From CBFDBF01 sp050304615 (GTDB taxonomy: Bacteria > Pseudomonadota > Gammaproteobacteria > Chromatiales > Chromatiaceae), in assembly GCA_050304615.1 (NCBI GenBank), contig JBNLDW010000009.1:1-64000 (forward strand): a stretch of DNA of 64,000 nt. Reading direction: 5' to 3'. Of the stretch, positions 17,092-29,100 are shown one piece after another (the stretch's first letter is position 1; each line of letters opens with the position of its first letter). The position numbers and the translations under genes are program-made. Below the pieces are notes generated by a model. That model saw only the letters and a list, made by a program, of their open reading frames with translations. It had not been told where the DNA came from and made no database searches.

Positions 17092-17184
17092 ACCGGGCCT
17101 GTGGCGGCGGTTTATCCACTGGCTGTTGTAGTGAACTACTGGATAGCAGATCATTATTGATAAAGATCTTTAAGGAGAAAGATT

Positions 17185-17400
17185 ATGGCCGACAATATCA
17201 CCCTGAGTCTGTTGATGCAGGACTCCTACAATGAGGGAAAGGAGAATCGCGGTGGTGCTGACATCGAGCAACTTGGTTTTATAAAGCTAGATGACGGTAG
17301 GGACGAACAGAGCGGCTTCCAGGCCCAGGCCTATATCAATACAGCTATCCAAGAGATCGTCATGGCCAATGTATTGACTATCTCATCCCACTCTGTATAG
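17185..17400 (+). pseudogene. Truncated N-terminus of a lipase/DUF2974-like protein
   Basis: The 71-residue frame begins with a strong site (TTAAGGAGAAAG) and reads MADNITLSLLMQDSYNEGKE, later SGFQAQAYINTAIQEIVMA. The phrase GF-A-AY-NT---EIV before the expected (A/F)RGT is how alpha/beta-hydrolase lipases attached to RTX proteins begin. Here the sequence leaves that pattern after EIV and stops within 14 codons; the GxSxG nucleophile region is absent. I read it as the front end of a lost secreted lipase. It could instead be a genuine small protein, since the start signals are good. Confidence 0.45.
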
Positions 17401-17429
17401 AATCGGCAAAGGAATGTAGCTCACTATAT

Positions 17430-17587
17430 GCAAGGAGGCGCACTAGTTGAACCTGAAGACCATTCCCAATTTCACCTTCGACTATCTACCTCTACAGAGA
17501 CAGCGGTTGGCCGGTGTCTGTCGTTTTAAGCATGCAGTGGCAATGGGGCATGACATATAACAATAACTAAAAGAGGACAACACTTTG
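17430..17587 (+). repeat. Duplicated leader cassette, copy B
   Basis: This is the second copy of the segment at 15916-16077, about 1.5 kb downstream. It again runs from CAAGGAGGC through a TTG-initiated peptide to the TTGTACAA that begins the following gene. The copies differ throughout, so the duplication is not recent. Confidence 0.75.
17447..17560 (+). CDS. Conserved small ORF in duplicated leader, copy B (37 residues)
   Basis: TTG start behind CAAGGAGGC; the 37-residue peptide begins MNLKTIPNFTFDYLPLQRQ and ends FKHAVAMGHDI. It has two residues more than copy A (Arg-Leu after QRQ) and keeps the frame. The stop lies 24 bp before the TTG start of the lipoprotein gene. Function unknown; see the entry at 15934 for the coding evidence. 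Confidence 0.6.
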   Translation: MNLKTIPNFTFDYLPLQRQRLAGVCRFKHAVAMGHDI

Positions 17588-18442
17588 TACAATTTAACTC
17601 CTGATAGATACAGACCAAGAGCTCTCTCCCGTGGCCTGCTGGGTGCTCTGTTGCCTGCCATTATTCTGGTTCTTATTGTTGTAAACCTTATTACAGGTTG
17701 TTCACGCATTGACCCCCAAGACGAACATCCACTGCGTAATCCATACAGCGCAGAAGAGCGCCGCATGGTTGATATGCGACTCTTTAATGAACTCAATGTC
17801 CGTAATAGAGGGTGGAGAAACAGAAGCCAGGTGATGCGTTATGAGCTGATAAAACAGATGTCAGATGAGGGTTATGAGCTGGCGGAACTGACACTTCGAC
17901 TGTTTGATATTCGCCCAAAAGACTGGGACATGCCATTTGATAAAGAAGCCTGGCTCAGGCTGAGGATCATAGCTGACCAGGGTGACGCTTCAGCAATGTG
18001 TCTTGCTGCCAAGGCTGGGCGTAAATGGAACCGTCTGACGAACGACACCTATATGAAATATGTGGAGCGTGCGGCCAAACAGGAGCAGCCGGTATGCATG
18101 ATGTATTACGCCAGCCATCTGGAGAAGCAGGGCAAGATCAATATCGATGACTCCATAAAGCTTCAGGAGAAATCCGCCCGGCTGGGTAACCATTCAATGC
18201 AGCTTATATTGGTGAATGATTATGCAAAGGGGAGAAGAGGTTTACCCCTCGATATCGGTAAAGCGGAGTGCTGGCTTGAGATAGCAAAGAGACCGGAATT
18301 TGATACCGGTGAAGCAGCGACATATAACCCTAATCTGAGAAGATGGACACGTCTTGCCAATGAAGCAGGCAGGAATAACAAACATATTAAATATGATCCT
18401 AACACCTGGTGTCAGCAGGTAATGCATGAGGATATACAATAA
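17585..18442 (+). CDS. Sel1-like repeat lipoprotein, candidate immunity or accessory protein
   Basis: The 285-residue product starts at TTG (MYNLTPDRYRPRALSRG) and has a hydrophobic segment ending LVIVVNLITGC, a plausible lipobox, so it is probably anchored by Cys39 or so to a membrane facing the periplasm. The mature part has degenerate Sel1-like helical repeats: GDASAMCLAAKAGRKW, MKYVERAAKQEQPVCMMYYASHL, SIKLQEKSARLGNHSMQLIL and IGKAECWLEIAKR. Sel1-type proteins often accompany Tle-family lipases as immunity or partner proteins, and a Tle1-like domain is encoded 1.7 kb downstream. That pairing is inference from context. Confidence 0.65.
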   Translation: MYNLTPDRYRPRALSRGLLGALLPAIILVLIVVNLITGCSRIDPQDEHPLRNPYSAEERRMVDMRLFNELNVRNRGWRNRSQVMRYELIKQMSDEGYELAELTLRLFDIRPKDWDMPFDKEAWLRLRIIADQGDASAMCLAAKAGRKWNRLTNDTYMKYVERAAKQEQPVCMMYYASHLEKQGKINIDDSIKLQEKSARLGNHSMQLILVNDYAKGRRGLPLDIGKAECWLEIAKRPEFDTGEAATYNPNLRRWTRLANEAGRNNKHIKYDPNTWCQQVMHEDIQ

Positions 18443-18457
18443 TACAGGGAGATAGTT

Positions 18458-18964
18458 ATGACTGAGACATCAAGCGCCCAGCAAATATGGAATAACGAAT
18501 ATCCTGACCTGACTCAAGATTATGAGCTTATTAAGAACGCTATTTTAGATGCTGAGCGAAATGGCTTAAAAAGCACGGACGCGTACGCCCAAGCTAACGT
18601 CTATCGCCTACAGCTAGAGTATGCCATTAACCAACATATCGATGCCGCATATGAAAATGTCGAGTTAAACGATATGTATCAGCAATACAAGGATGAGAAG
18701 CATTACTATGACGATATTAGCTATAACGGAATACACTATCACAACATAGGTGACTCTCTTGAGCTGGATATAACCCACTGGCGGGGGATGTACTATTACA
18801 TTGACCAGAAGATTGTAGAGTTTCTTGATGAGTTTAGCGCGGATTATGCTGCTGCTGCCTCATTCGTTTTTGATCACTTACTGAATCCCACAACATGGTT
18901 AAAGGTGCCAAAAATCACAAGTCAGGATGGAATCTATGATGACATGGCGCAGGCCCATTTTTAA
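18458..18964 (+). CDS. Unrecognised soluble protein, ended by an in-frame stop
   Basis: 168 residues, starting MTETSSAQQIWNNEYPDL behind CAGGGAGATAG and 15 bp after the previous gene. No signal peptide, rich in Tyr, Asp and Gln (for example YQQYKDEKHYYDDISYNGIHYH). I do not recognise a family. The same frame continues open for 94 codons after the TAA at 18962-18964, so the annotated end is probably a nonsense mutation in a longer gene of about 263 residues. Confidence 0.55.
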   Translation: MTETSSAQQIWNNEYPDLTQDYELIKNAILDAERNGLKSTDAYAQANVYRLQLEYAINQHIDAAYENVELNDMYQQYKDEKHYYDDISYNGIHYHNIGDSLELDITHWRGMYYYIDQKIVEFLDEFSADYAAAASFVFDHLLNPTTWLKVPKITSQDGIYDDMAQAHF

Positions 18965-19249
18965 ACAGCAATAGGGTATGCGCTGCCTGAGCAGACACTT
19001 GGAGAACAAATATGGGAGGCATTAAAGAATGGAGGTGAATTTGATTCAAGCATAACCACAACAGGCACGCTCAGCAGCATCTACTTTGGCGTAACTCCGT
19101 CAGAGCGTGAATTAGATGAGATTGCTCTGCGGCTTCAGGAGGGAACAGACGCCGGGGTATTGGACCAGTGGCAGCAGCAAATGATGATAGTTGCTGTTTT
19201 AATGTTGGCAACTATCGAATTACTGTATGAGGCATGCAATTTATTATGA
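18965..19249 (+). pseudogene. In-frame continuation of the 18458 gene after a stop codon
   Basis: From ACA at 18965 the frame stays open to TGA at 19247-19249, encoding segments such as TAIGYALPEQTLGEQIWEAL, FGVTPSERELDEIALRLQEG and the hydrophobic MMIVAVLMLATIELLYEAC. Composition and amino-acid character match normal protein. No ATG with a ribosome site opens it independently. One TAA therefore separates two halves of one original gene. Confidence 0.55.
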
Positions 19250-20079
19250 TTGAAACTTTTAGGCTTAGCATTGTTCATATTGTCTGCATAATCTTAGGAG
19301 CAATTCCTAGTTCCTTGTTATTTGCCGGAAATGCTCCGCAAGAGATGGATGATAAGGCAACCGCAAAGCGGACGATAACCCTACAGGGGACAATGGATAC
19401 CAGGCTGTTTGCCAATTTGGTAACTGTCTACAGACCTACACGCTTTGATAACAAGGAAGAGTGTCTGACTAAACACGCCATTCCCACTACCGGACGCCGC
19501 AAGGGGCTTTTGGATTGGGAGGTTGTCAGATTAGAGCCTGATGCTCATGGGTATTTTAAAGCAAGTGTGCCTATTGATTATATTGGGAAGTTCAAATGTG
19601 GCTATGAATATGCAGGGACGTATCTGAGAGTGCGCCGCGACCAGAAAGACGGTCTCTATGCAAAGATCTACATTGCGGATGACAATAACCGGCCATTTCA
19701 TGTCTATCAGGGTCGTCCTACCGGACAGGGAGGTTATACACCTGATGCTCCCAGATTTCCCGGGAATGACAAAAGATACTACCAGCTATCGAGTGGCAGC
19801 CGGATCACTTGTTTTACCAAATATTACGATGGATCAAAAAATGTTGCATTCATCTGTTATCCAGCATATGGGCATGAAACAAATGGCGTAGATGAATTTA
19901 GTACAGTGACCATTGATATCGATATCGATATCGACGAGTCGAAATGCCTGTTTGTCTACTCTTACAACGATATTCCTAACCGTGGCAGGAAGGATAAGGA
20001 CTATTACCGCGACTATGTAGAAAAACCTACGACCTTTCTTGAGCGTGTTCAGAATGGTATCAAGAATCTATTGAACTAA
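19246..20079 (+). CDS. Exported protein of unknown function
   Basis: I chose ATG 19246, which overlaps the TGA of the preceding frame (ATGA) and gives 277 residues; an in-frame ATG at 19234 is also possible. The N-terminus FRLSIVHIVCIILGAIPSSLLFAG is a Sec signal peptide with likely cleavage near LFA-G. The mature protein is rich in beta-forming and aromatic residues with scattered Cys (KCGYEYAGTYLRVRR, CFTKYYDGSKNVAFICYPAYG) and could be a periplasmic or surface beta-sandwich. Three exact GATATC units (19915-19932) encode an IDIDID run. No family recognised. It lies 23 bp before the giant gene and may be its partner. Confidence 0.65.
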   Translation: MIETFRLSIVHIVCIILGAIPSSLLFAGNAPQEMDDKATAKRTITLQGTMDTRLFANLVTVYRPTRFDNKEECLTKHAIPTTGRRKGLLDWEVVRLEPDAHGYFKASVPIDYIGKFKCGYEYAGTYLRVRRDQKDGLYAKIYIADDNNRPFHVYQGRPTGQGGYTPDAPRFPGNDKRYYQLSSGSRITCFTKYYDGSKNVAFICYPAYGHETNGVDEFSTVTIDIDIDIDESKCLFVYSYNDIPNRGRKDKDYYRDYVEKPTTFLERVQNGIKNLLN

Positions 20080-20102
20080 AAAACAAAACGAGGGAACGTA
20101 CT

Positions 20103-23100
20103 ATGGGCACTACCACAATATTTCTCGGCACGGATGGAACACATAACCATAAAGATAATGACGAAGCTGATGGCTCCAGAACTAATATAGCCAAGCTCTT
20201 CGATCTGTTTGATGCGCAAGGGGAGAATGGTGTAATAGCCCTGTATGAAAAAGGGGTAGGCACCAGGGATTTGTCGGATGAAGAGCATGATCAGATCAGG
20301 GATGGCCTGGCGGAGAAGACAGACTTCTATTCAGGGGTGGAAGGTGGGCTGGCGTGGGATGATATCCTCGATCCCGAGGTAGAGCGACAGGGCCTTAGAA
20401 GCCAGGTCGATAATATGATGTCGCAACTTAAGGATACTATAGAAGACATAAACCCAAGCGATACCATAGTAATCCAGGCGGCCGGCTTCAGCCGTGGCGC
20501 AACTGCTATGCGGGAGGTAATCAATCAGATACATACAACCTATCCCGAGCTGATCACCAGCGGTCGTCTGGTGATTGACAATGTAATCCTGTACGACACT
20601 GTGGCCAGCTACGGCCTTGCGAATGAGCTAAACTCTGGATTCAATCTCAATCTTGGCGAGCACTCTGCCAACCATATCTATCACTATACCGCCCTTGACG
20701 AATACCGCTCTAGCTTTCCACTCGAATCTCTGCAGGATGATAATGGAGAACTGGCGTCTAATATAGAAGAGACTGTTCTGTTTGGTTCGCATAGCGACCA
20801 AGGTGGTGGATATTCCACTGATGACAATTTAGAAAGGTTAGTATTTGATTCTGGCACGCTTGGGATCTATATCAATGAGCAATCGAGAATTCTGGCAGAG
20901 AACGATTTCAGGGATCAGGCGGAAGACCAGGGCTTGCTGGTGGAATTTGACCATGTGTTCGGAAACAACACAACCACCACCACTTATCGCCTTATTGAAG
21001 AGCGAGTGGTGCAAGAGGGGTTAAGTAATGTTGCCTTCAATTTGGCTTTCAATAAATTGGTGGAGAATGGGGCCAATATTGGTGATGTTTCGCTTTTAGG
21101 AGAGTCTTCTGCAGTCCCCGACGACCTGCTGGATTATTATAATTCGGCCCTGAATGGAGAAGATATCAGCCAGTACTGGTCTCAGGTTGAGCAATATATT
21201 CATACCTCCTACAGTGATGAATACGCTGACAAAACACTTATTGACATCATATCAAACTATAGGGATTTAGATGGCACCAGGGATATTTACAGTAACGAGC
21301 CAGACGAGGCCTATAACGCATTTGATCCAAGCACTTATCTGGATGTTTTCGGTGGACTTGTCGGTTATTATTATATGGATGGAGACTGGTACGATGGTAA
21401 TAATGCAAGTTACTGGAGTGGTATCGTACCGCAGGTAGGAGACGACAAGTCATCAGAGCTGGATACCATCTACCAATGGCAAGTAGAACAAGGGTTATTG
21501 CTGCCTAGAGATGATGATTGGGATCGACTGTTTCAGGAATTCGACTATGTAGACTTTGATTTGATTGATGCGGCAGATGGTTCGTTCTCTTATGCAGACA
21601 GCCTGTGGCGTTACTTTTCTGATGAAGAGCCTGAAGCTGGGCGTTACCTCTTTTTTGAGAATAGTGATGGCACAAGCTACCGTTACTATGACATTTTCGA
21701 CAAAATGGTACAGGTTATAGACGATGCAAACGGTAATCTTTTATCTAATATAATCTATGACCAACTGTCGTGCACTGAATTCACCCAATATCAGCGACCT
21801 ATCTACACCATCCAATCATACGAAACCCTGCTCGATATAGCTCAAAGCCTAGACACAAGTGTTGAGTCCTTGCTTAAGTTCAATCCTCAAATCACAGATC
21901 CAGAGCAAATTCAGGATTATTCAGTAATTTATTACCCCGATGACTTGATCGATAGCGATATTCAGCTGATTGATGCCATATCCAAGGAGATGCTCCAATC
22001 ACAGCTGCCATTAATTGATGTTGGTTATATCCATACGGGTGTCGATGACAATGGTCAAGATCTATTCCAGATTATCAGCCGTGATAGCTCCATCTTTAAT
22101 CTGGCTGATAACACCGAACAGAGCGTGGAAACTGTCATAGAAGATTTGTTGGCAAAAGCCGACTCTTTCAGCCAGTACGGTAGCACCAACTACGACACCA
22201 CCCTCTACGGCTTCGATATCGACACCTCCTTCTCCTACGGTAATTTGGGCCAAGAGACCGAGACCTTCGGCTTCAACTTCGACAGTATTCTGAACGACGG
22301 CCTGCTCTGGTCCAGCGGCAACGCCTCATTCACCTCGGTTACCGCCAACGACTCCGGCTTCTGGGTAGAGATGAACGCTGCCATCTCCGACAGCTACCAG
22401 CCCGGGCGTAGCAACCTGATTGATTCCACCATTAGTCAGGATTTTAGTGACCTGTGGAACAGTATGCTGTGGGAAGATGAGTTGGATCTCTATGATCCAC
22501 TTAACCTTAACGATTTCAGTTTCACCTCCTCCTACCTGAGCAACCGCTCAACCTGGCTGGCCGAGATCGACCCCCTGATACTGGACCTGGACGGCGACGG
22601 CATAGAGCTCACCCCCTTTGGTGACAACTACATCTTCTTCGACATCGACAACGACGGACACCGTGAACGCACCGGCTGGATGGCCCCTGATGACGCCATG
22701 CTGGTACATGATTTAAACAGTGACGGTAAGATCAACGACATCACCGAAGCACTCTCCGAATACTACGGCGCCGACAGAGGCACCGGAGCGGTATGGTCAT
22801 CCAGCTTTGCCGCACTCGCCAGCCTCGACAGCAATCACGATGGAGTGATCAACGCATCTGATACAGCCTTCAGCGACCTGCGCATCTGGCAGGACATAAA
22901 CCAGAACGGCGAAACCGAAGATGGAGAGCTACAGAGCCTCACCGATGCAGGCATCACTGAGCTATCGCTGAACGACACCGCAGACGGCTCCTTCACCGGC
23001 GGCAATGAAGTCAAATCCAACAGCAGCTACCAACGCAGTGACGGAACAGAACAGACCCTTGCGGCGGTCAACTTTATCGCCGACCCCAGTGGCCTTACAG

Positions 23101-26100
23101 ACACAGTGGACGGCAGCGGCAGGCGGGTAGAGGTTGAAGATGGGGCCGCCACTTATACAGTGGGTAGCGAACAGGGCGAATCAATCACCGCTACAGACAA
23201 ACAGGTGACCAACATTATTGGTGGCATAGGCAATGATGTTCTGACCGGAGACGACCAGAACAACTGGCTGGTGGGATCACTGGGAGAGGACCAGCTCATC
23301 GGTGGCGGTGGGCATGACTATCTGGTTGCCGATGCAGAAGATATTGCCAATACGCAGGACAATATTCAGGGCGGTGACGGGTTCGATATCGTACAGTTTG
23401 TCGGTGATGAGGGCGTGGTCTTCAATCTGCAGCAGTCTCAGGTGGAGATGGCCATCGGTACCGATCAGGCTGACATCCTCGCCTCCGGTTCGTCTGATCA
23501 GAGCATTATCAATGGGGGTGCAGGCAACGACGTGTTGCTCGGCGGCTCCGCCGACGATGTGCTCAATGGCGAAGAGGGAAAAGATTCAATTTATGGCCAT
23601 CTGGGAGATGATCTGCTGCGCGGTCACCGTGGCGATGACAAACTCACCGGCGGCGGTGGTGAGGATATTCTTCAGGGCGGTCTGGGTGATGATCTGCTGT
23701 ATGGCAGTGCCGGAGAGGATCTGCTCAATGGCGGCGCCGGGAATGATTATCTGGACGGCGGTGCGGATTACGATGTGGCTCACTATACCGGCTCTTATGC
23801 GGACTATGCTGTGGTTGCCAATGGGGATGGCAGCCACACAGTAACAGATCTACGTGCCGACAGCCCGGACGGCACCGATACACTGGTAGACATCGAAGCG
23901 TTTAACTTCGCCGATATCAATGAGGTGCAGATGGACGCAGACGGCCCAATGCCGGTGAAAGATCAGGTGCGGGTGACAGCAGAGGCTGATGGCCTTACCC
24001 ACAGGATAGCTGTGGCGGACCTGTTGGCCAATGATCTCGATTATCAGGGCGATGATCTTATACTGCGGGAGGCGTTTGATGCCAAAGGCGGTAGTGTCTC
24101 TATTGATGATAATGAGATCGTCTTTGTGCTGGATGAAGGTTTTACCGGTATTCCAACATTCTCTTATCGCATTCAGGACAGTCAGGGCAATAACGGACTG
24201 CAGGTTGGTGTAAGAGGTACAGAGCAGACGGCTGAGATGACGGCCCAGGTGACCCTGTTGCTGGACCACCACCCGGAAGATCCGACATTTTTGGACCAGT
24301 GGTATCTGTCTGATATTAATGTATTGCCGGTATGGAGTGACTACACTGGTGATGGTATTAAGGTGGGTGTGTTTGAGCCAGGTCCATGGGATGCGGAGGA
24401 ATACGGTCAGATTGATTACAGCCATCCTGATCTATTACCCAATATTGATGCAGAGTCCCTGAGGACGCAAAATCCCAATATTGAGCCAACACAACATGCA
24501 ACCCTGGTCGCCGGTGTCATTGGCGCTGCGCGCAATGATATAGGCTCGGTCGGGGTGGCCTATGATGTGACGCTTGGCAGTGAAGGTATACGAGAAAGCG
24601 ACATGAATTCGCTGTTGAATTGGCGTAACTATGATGTTGCTAATAATAGCTGGGGTCAGGAAGATGTACTGTTCAATAATGTTGTCGCAGATCAAAATGG
24701 AACCATACTTACCCAGGCATTATTTGAGGATGCTGTGATTCACGGCCGTGATGGTCTTGGTTCTATTGTAGTGTTTGGTGGTGGTAATGATCGTCAAAAT
24801 GGCTGCGATACTAACGCACAGGATCTAACCAATAACCGATTAGGTATAACTGTGGGTGCAATCAATGCTGAGGACGATCTTGGCAACCTGCAGCTTTCCG
24901 ATGAGCCGTTTTCCAATCCAGGAGCGTCAATTCTGGTATCGGCCCCAGGCTCTAATGTCACTTCAACCTCACGTCTGGTGGAGAATGAAAATGGCTCTAC
25001 CTTCGGCAGTGATTATGAGACGACTCAGGGTACCTCCTTTGCTGCGCCGATAGTTTCGGGTGTAGTAGCCCTTATGCTTGAGGCTAATCCAGAATTGGGA
25101 TGGCGTGATGTGCAGAAGATTCTGGCGCTCTCAGCCAAGCAGATAGATGACCCCAACACTCAGTGGCAAATCAATGGCTCTAATAATTGGAACGGCGGTG
25201 GTATGCACACCAGTCACGATTATGGCTTTGGTTTGGTAGATGCCCATGCTGCCGTTCGCCTGGCGGAAACCTGGGAGACCTGGCAGCAGCAAGGTGTCTG
25301 GAGTAATGAGGAGAAGCTCTTTTACCAGAGTGGTGATCTGAGTCAAGTGATTCCAGATGGCGTGGGAGAAGTGTCACACACCATTACTGTCACCGACGAT
25401 ATTGAGCTAGAGAATGTCGAGGTGGTGCTCGATCTGCAACATGAGCAGATGGGCGATATGGAGATTGTTTTAATCGGACCAGATGGCACTGAGAGTGTTT
25501 TGATCAACCGTCCAGGTGTTGCACCTGATGGTAATGCTGGTGAGCGTGGTTATGGAGCATTGGACAGAACATGGCTGACGACAACTACCAACCACTGGGG
25601 TGGAGATAGCGCTGGCGAGTGGACTTTGGTAGTGCGTGACACAGTGACCGGTGAAACAGGTATCCTGCGCGATTGGGAGTTGAGATTGTATGGTGAACTG
25701 AGCGATGACAATGATGTTTATGTGTATACCAACGAGTATGCCAGTCTTGGTGAAGCTGGCCGTGCAATTTTAACTGACTCAAGCGGTATCGATATTATCA
25801 ATACCAGTGCTGTGACTGGTGGTGTAGTGATTGACTTGTCAGGGGAGTATGTAAGTTATATTGCAGGGCGCGATCTTTTTATTGACAGCGGTACAATAAT
25901 TGAAGACATCTATACCGGCGATGGTGATGATGTCTTGATAGGAAATGATGCATTTAATTATCTGTACGGTGGCCGTGGTGATGATGTTATCACAGGTAGA
26001 ATGGGTGATGACCACCTAGATGGAGGCGATGGTAACGATAATCTATTTGGTAATGAAGGTGATGACCAGCTTAACGGCGGTAGTGGTTTTGATGTGCTTG

Positions 26101-29100
26101 TAGGTGCGGAAGGAAATGATATGCTCTTCGGTGGTGGTGAATTAGATCTCATTATCGGAGGTGCTGGAGAGGATACTATTTTTGGTGAAGATGGGGACGA
26201 TTTTCTTTTCGGAAGTGATGGGAGTGATGCAGTATATGGTGCCGGTGGAAATGACACTATCTACGGAGATGGGTCTCTTGATTACAATACGCTAAATGTT
26301 GTTGATTATGATGCACAACATGGAAATGATGAGCTGTATGGCGGTGCAGGTGACGACGTTATATTAGCGTTTAACGGTAATGATTACGTCTCAGGTGGTA
26401 GTGGCAGTGACATAATATTTGGTCATGAAGGAGACGATGATCTACATGGCGATAGTGGTGATGATGAGATCCAGGGGGGGCAAGGAGATGATGTAATTTA
26501 TGCAGGCACAGGTAATGATGCGGTTAAAGGTGAGGGTGGCAATGACATAATCTACGGTTGTGGTGGCAATGATTGGCTTTCAGGCGGTGCGGGCAGTGAT
26601 GTAATTACATCCGGTAGTGGCGATGTTGTGCAGTTGATTGGTGGTGATGGGGGTGACACCTTCAAAATAGATCTGCGCGAACTATCTGACCATAATGTTT
26701 ATGATGTGATTCACGATTTTGATACATCAAATCCGAACGAGAAGATCGACCTGAGTGCATTCGACCTGACCGCCGGGCAAACTCTGTTTAAGGCCCAATT
26801 AGGCGATCATACGTATATTGTATTAAATGGTTTCAGCGGTTTCTATCAATATCTGGTTCTAAAAAATACGAATGTTACAGATGTTAATGCAGGACATTTC
26901 GTCAATGCAGACATCGCGCTATATAACTACCTGGAGGTACCTGAGGGCCAGGGAGACAACCCCTTCGTAGGCACAGATGATCATGATTATATCCTTGGTA
27001 CGGATGCGCCTGAAATCATTGAGGGAGGTGCCGGTGACGACATTATCCTCGGCGGCGGTGGCGATGACGTGCTCCTTGGGGAGACAGGAGAAGACTGGAT
27101 ATTTGGTGAGGGTGGTGATGATGTGATCTATGGTGGCTCAGGGAATGATGTGCTGATTGGTGGAGCTGGCGATGATACGATTGACGGCCAAGACGGTGAT
27201 GACTGGGTTCAGGGTGATGCAGGTGATGATACTCTGTATGGTAGCAGCGATGACGATGTGATTCTGGGAGGATCAGGGAATGATGAGCTGCACGGCGGCT
27301 CTGGCAATGACGTGCTGGAAGGAGATTATGTTATCGATCTCTCTATAGAGGAGAACAGTTACGATGACAAACTGTATGGTGATGAGGGAAATGATTTTCT
27401 GCTTGGTATGGAGGGGTCGGACGAGCTATATGGAGGTGCAGGAGACGACATATTAGGCAATGGCACCAGGATAGGTGGGATTGACGACGGCATAAACAAC
27501 TACTTTTATGGTGGATCTGGAAATGATCTGATTCATGGTGGAAATGGAGATGATCTGATCAGTGGTGGTGCTGGCCATAATGTAATATACCTCAGGCATC
27601 CTTATTACAGCGGCATATCAAGTGATACGGATACAGTTGTTATAACTGAAAACGCAGGGGGTAGAGATACAGTAGTTAATTTCAGACCTGACAGCGATAA
27701 ACTGGACCTATCAGCATTCGATTCTGACCTGCAAGAAGTTGTTATGTATGAATTCGGGGTGAGCTCCACAGAAGAAGCTGGTGTCATGCTCTCCCTTGGT
27801 AGTGATCAGTATATTATTATTAAGGATGTTTCCAGTAATGACCTGATATCAAACTGGGGTTCCAGTAGTGCAAATGGTGAGGGTATTTTGATTGCCGACC
27901 ATGGGATAGATATTGTTCGGGCAAGTGAATCTATCTCCAGTATTCAAGGGACAGAATCAGACGATACGATCAATGTCGGTGATCAAGATGCGATAGTGTA
28001 TGGGTCTGGCGGTAATGATGTCGTTATTGGCGGCTCAGGCAGTGATTTTATCTCTGGCGGCTATGGAAACAAGATAATAAAGGGGCGTGGTGGGGATGAT
28101 ATCCTGGTTAGTGGGGTTGGGGATAATATTATCTCCGGCGGTCAGGGGGAGGATGTCTATGTGATCGGTAATAATAAGTGGCATAAGAACATCATAACAG
28201 ATTACACTCCTGGCGAAGACAGAGTTGATGTCTCAATGCTGTTTGATATAGCCCAGGCCAAGTTTTCCAAACAGAAGATATTTGTTGATGAGCAAGACGA
28301 TAATGTTATTTTCTATTTTAAAGATAGTATTCTAGTTATTCAGAATACAGCCTACAGTGAAATAGACTTTAATGATTTCATTGGCTTGGAGGAGTATTAC
28401 ACCACCAGAAAGGAGTATGACTCAACTAATGAGGCAGAGCTGGGGTTAGGCAATAACCTGGTTGATGGAAGTGATACGGATCTATTCGTGATCACCGCCA
28501 AATATTGGGGTACGGATGTCATCACAGGCTTTGACCCGGCTGTAGATAAGATTGATCTGTCTGATATCGTATTGGACTGGCACTACAATGTGGATGATAT
28601 ACAGCATCTTGATATTAAAAATGTCTCAGGCGATGCTGTCATCAGCTTTGGCAGTGGCGGTTACCAAAAGATCGTTCTGCGCGGCATTGATGCCGGCGCC
28701 CTGAATCTATCCAACTTCCTGGGGATCTCTTATAATTCGCGCATTGGTGAAGATTTTTCCATTGGTTTTGATAAAGTGAATATTGTTGGCGGCTCAGGAG
28801 ATGATCTGCTGCTGGGTGATATGTATACAGAGAGTATCGATGGCGGTGATGGTGATGATGTTATCTATGCCAATACTCATTTCGGGCTTAGAATCACAGG
28901 CGGTGGCCTAATCAACGGCACTGTTGTAGGTGAAAATGTTGTTACCAGTGATGTTGATGAAATCACTGTAACCGGAGGGTCTGGCGGTGATACATATATT
29001 ATAGGTGCAAACTCCAGGAAAGTTGTAATTACTGATTTTGAGTATGGTCAGGATAAAGTTGATTTATCCGCATGGGAAAAAGCTAAATATTTCACCGATT

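Noticed and set aside
20103..21300. The DUF2235 domain as evidence for a type VI secretion system
   Set aside because: No VgrG, Hcp, PAAR or sheath gene is in the window; the adjacent ABC/HlyD pair and RTX repeats point to type I export.
23302..23844. A 180-codon frame inside the giant gene in another phase
   Set aside because: It lies in the RTX-coding DNA, is full of Met, Trp and Arg from the repeat codons read out of phase, and has no ribosome site.
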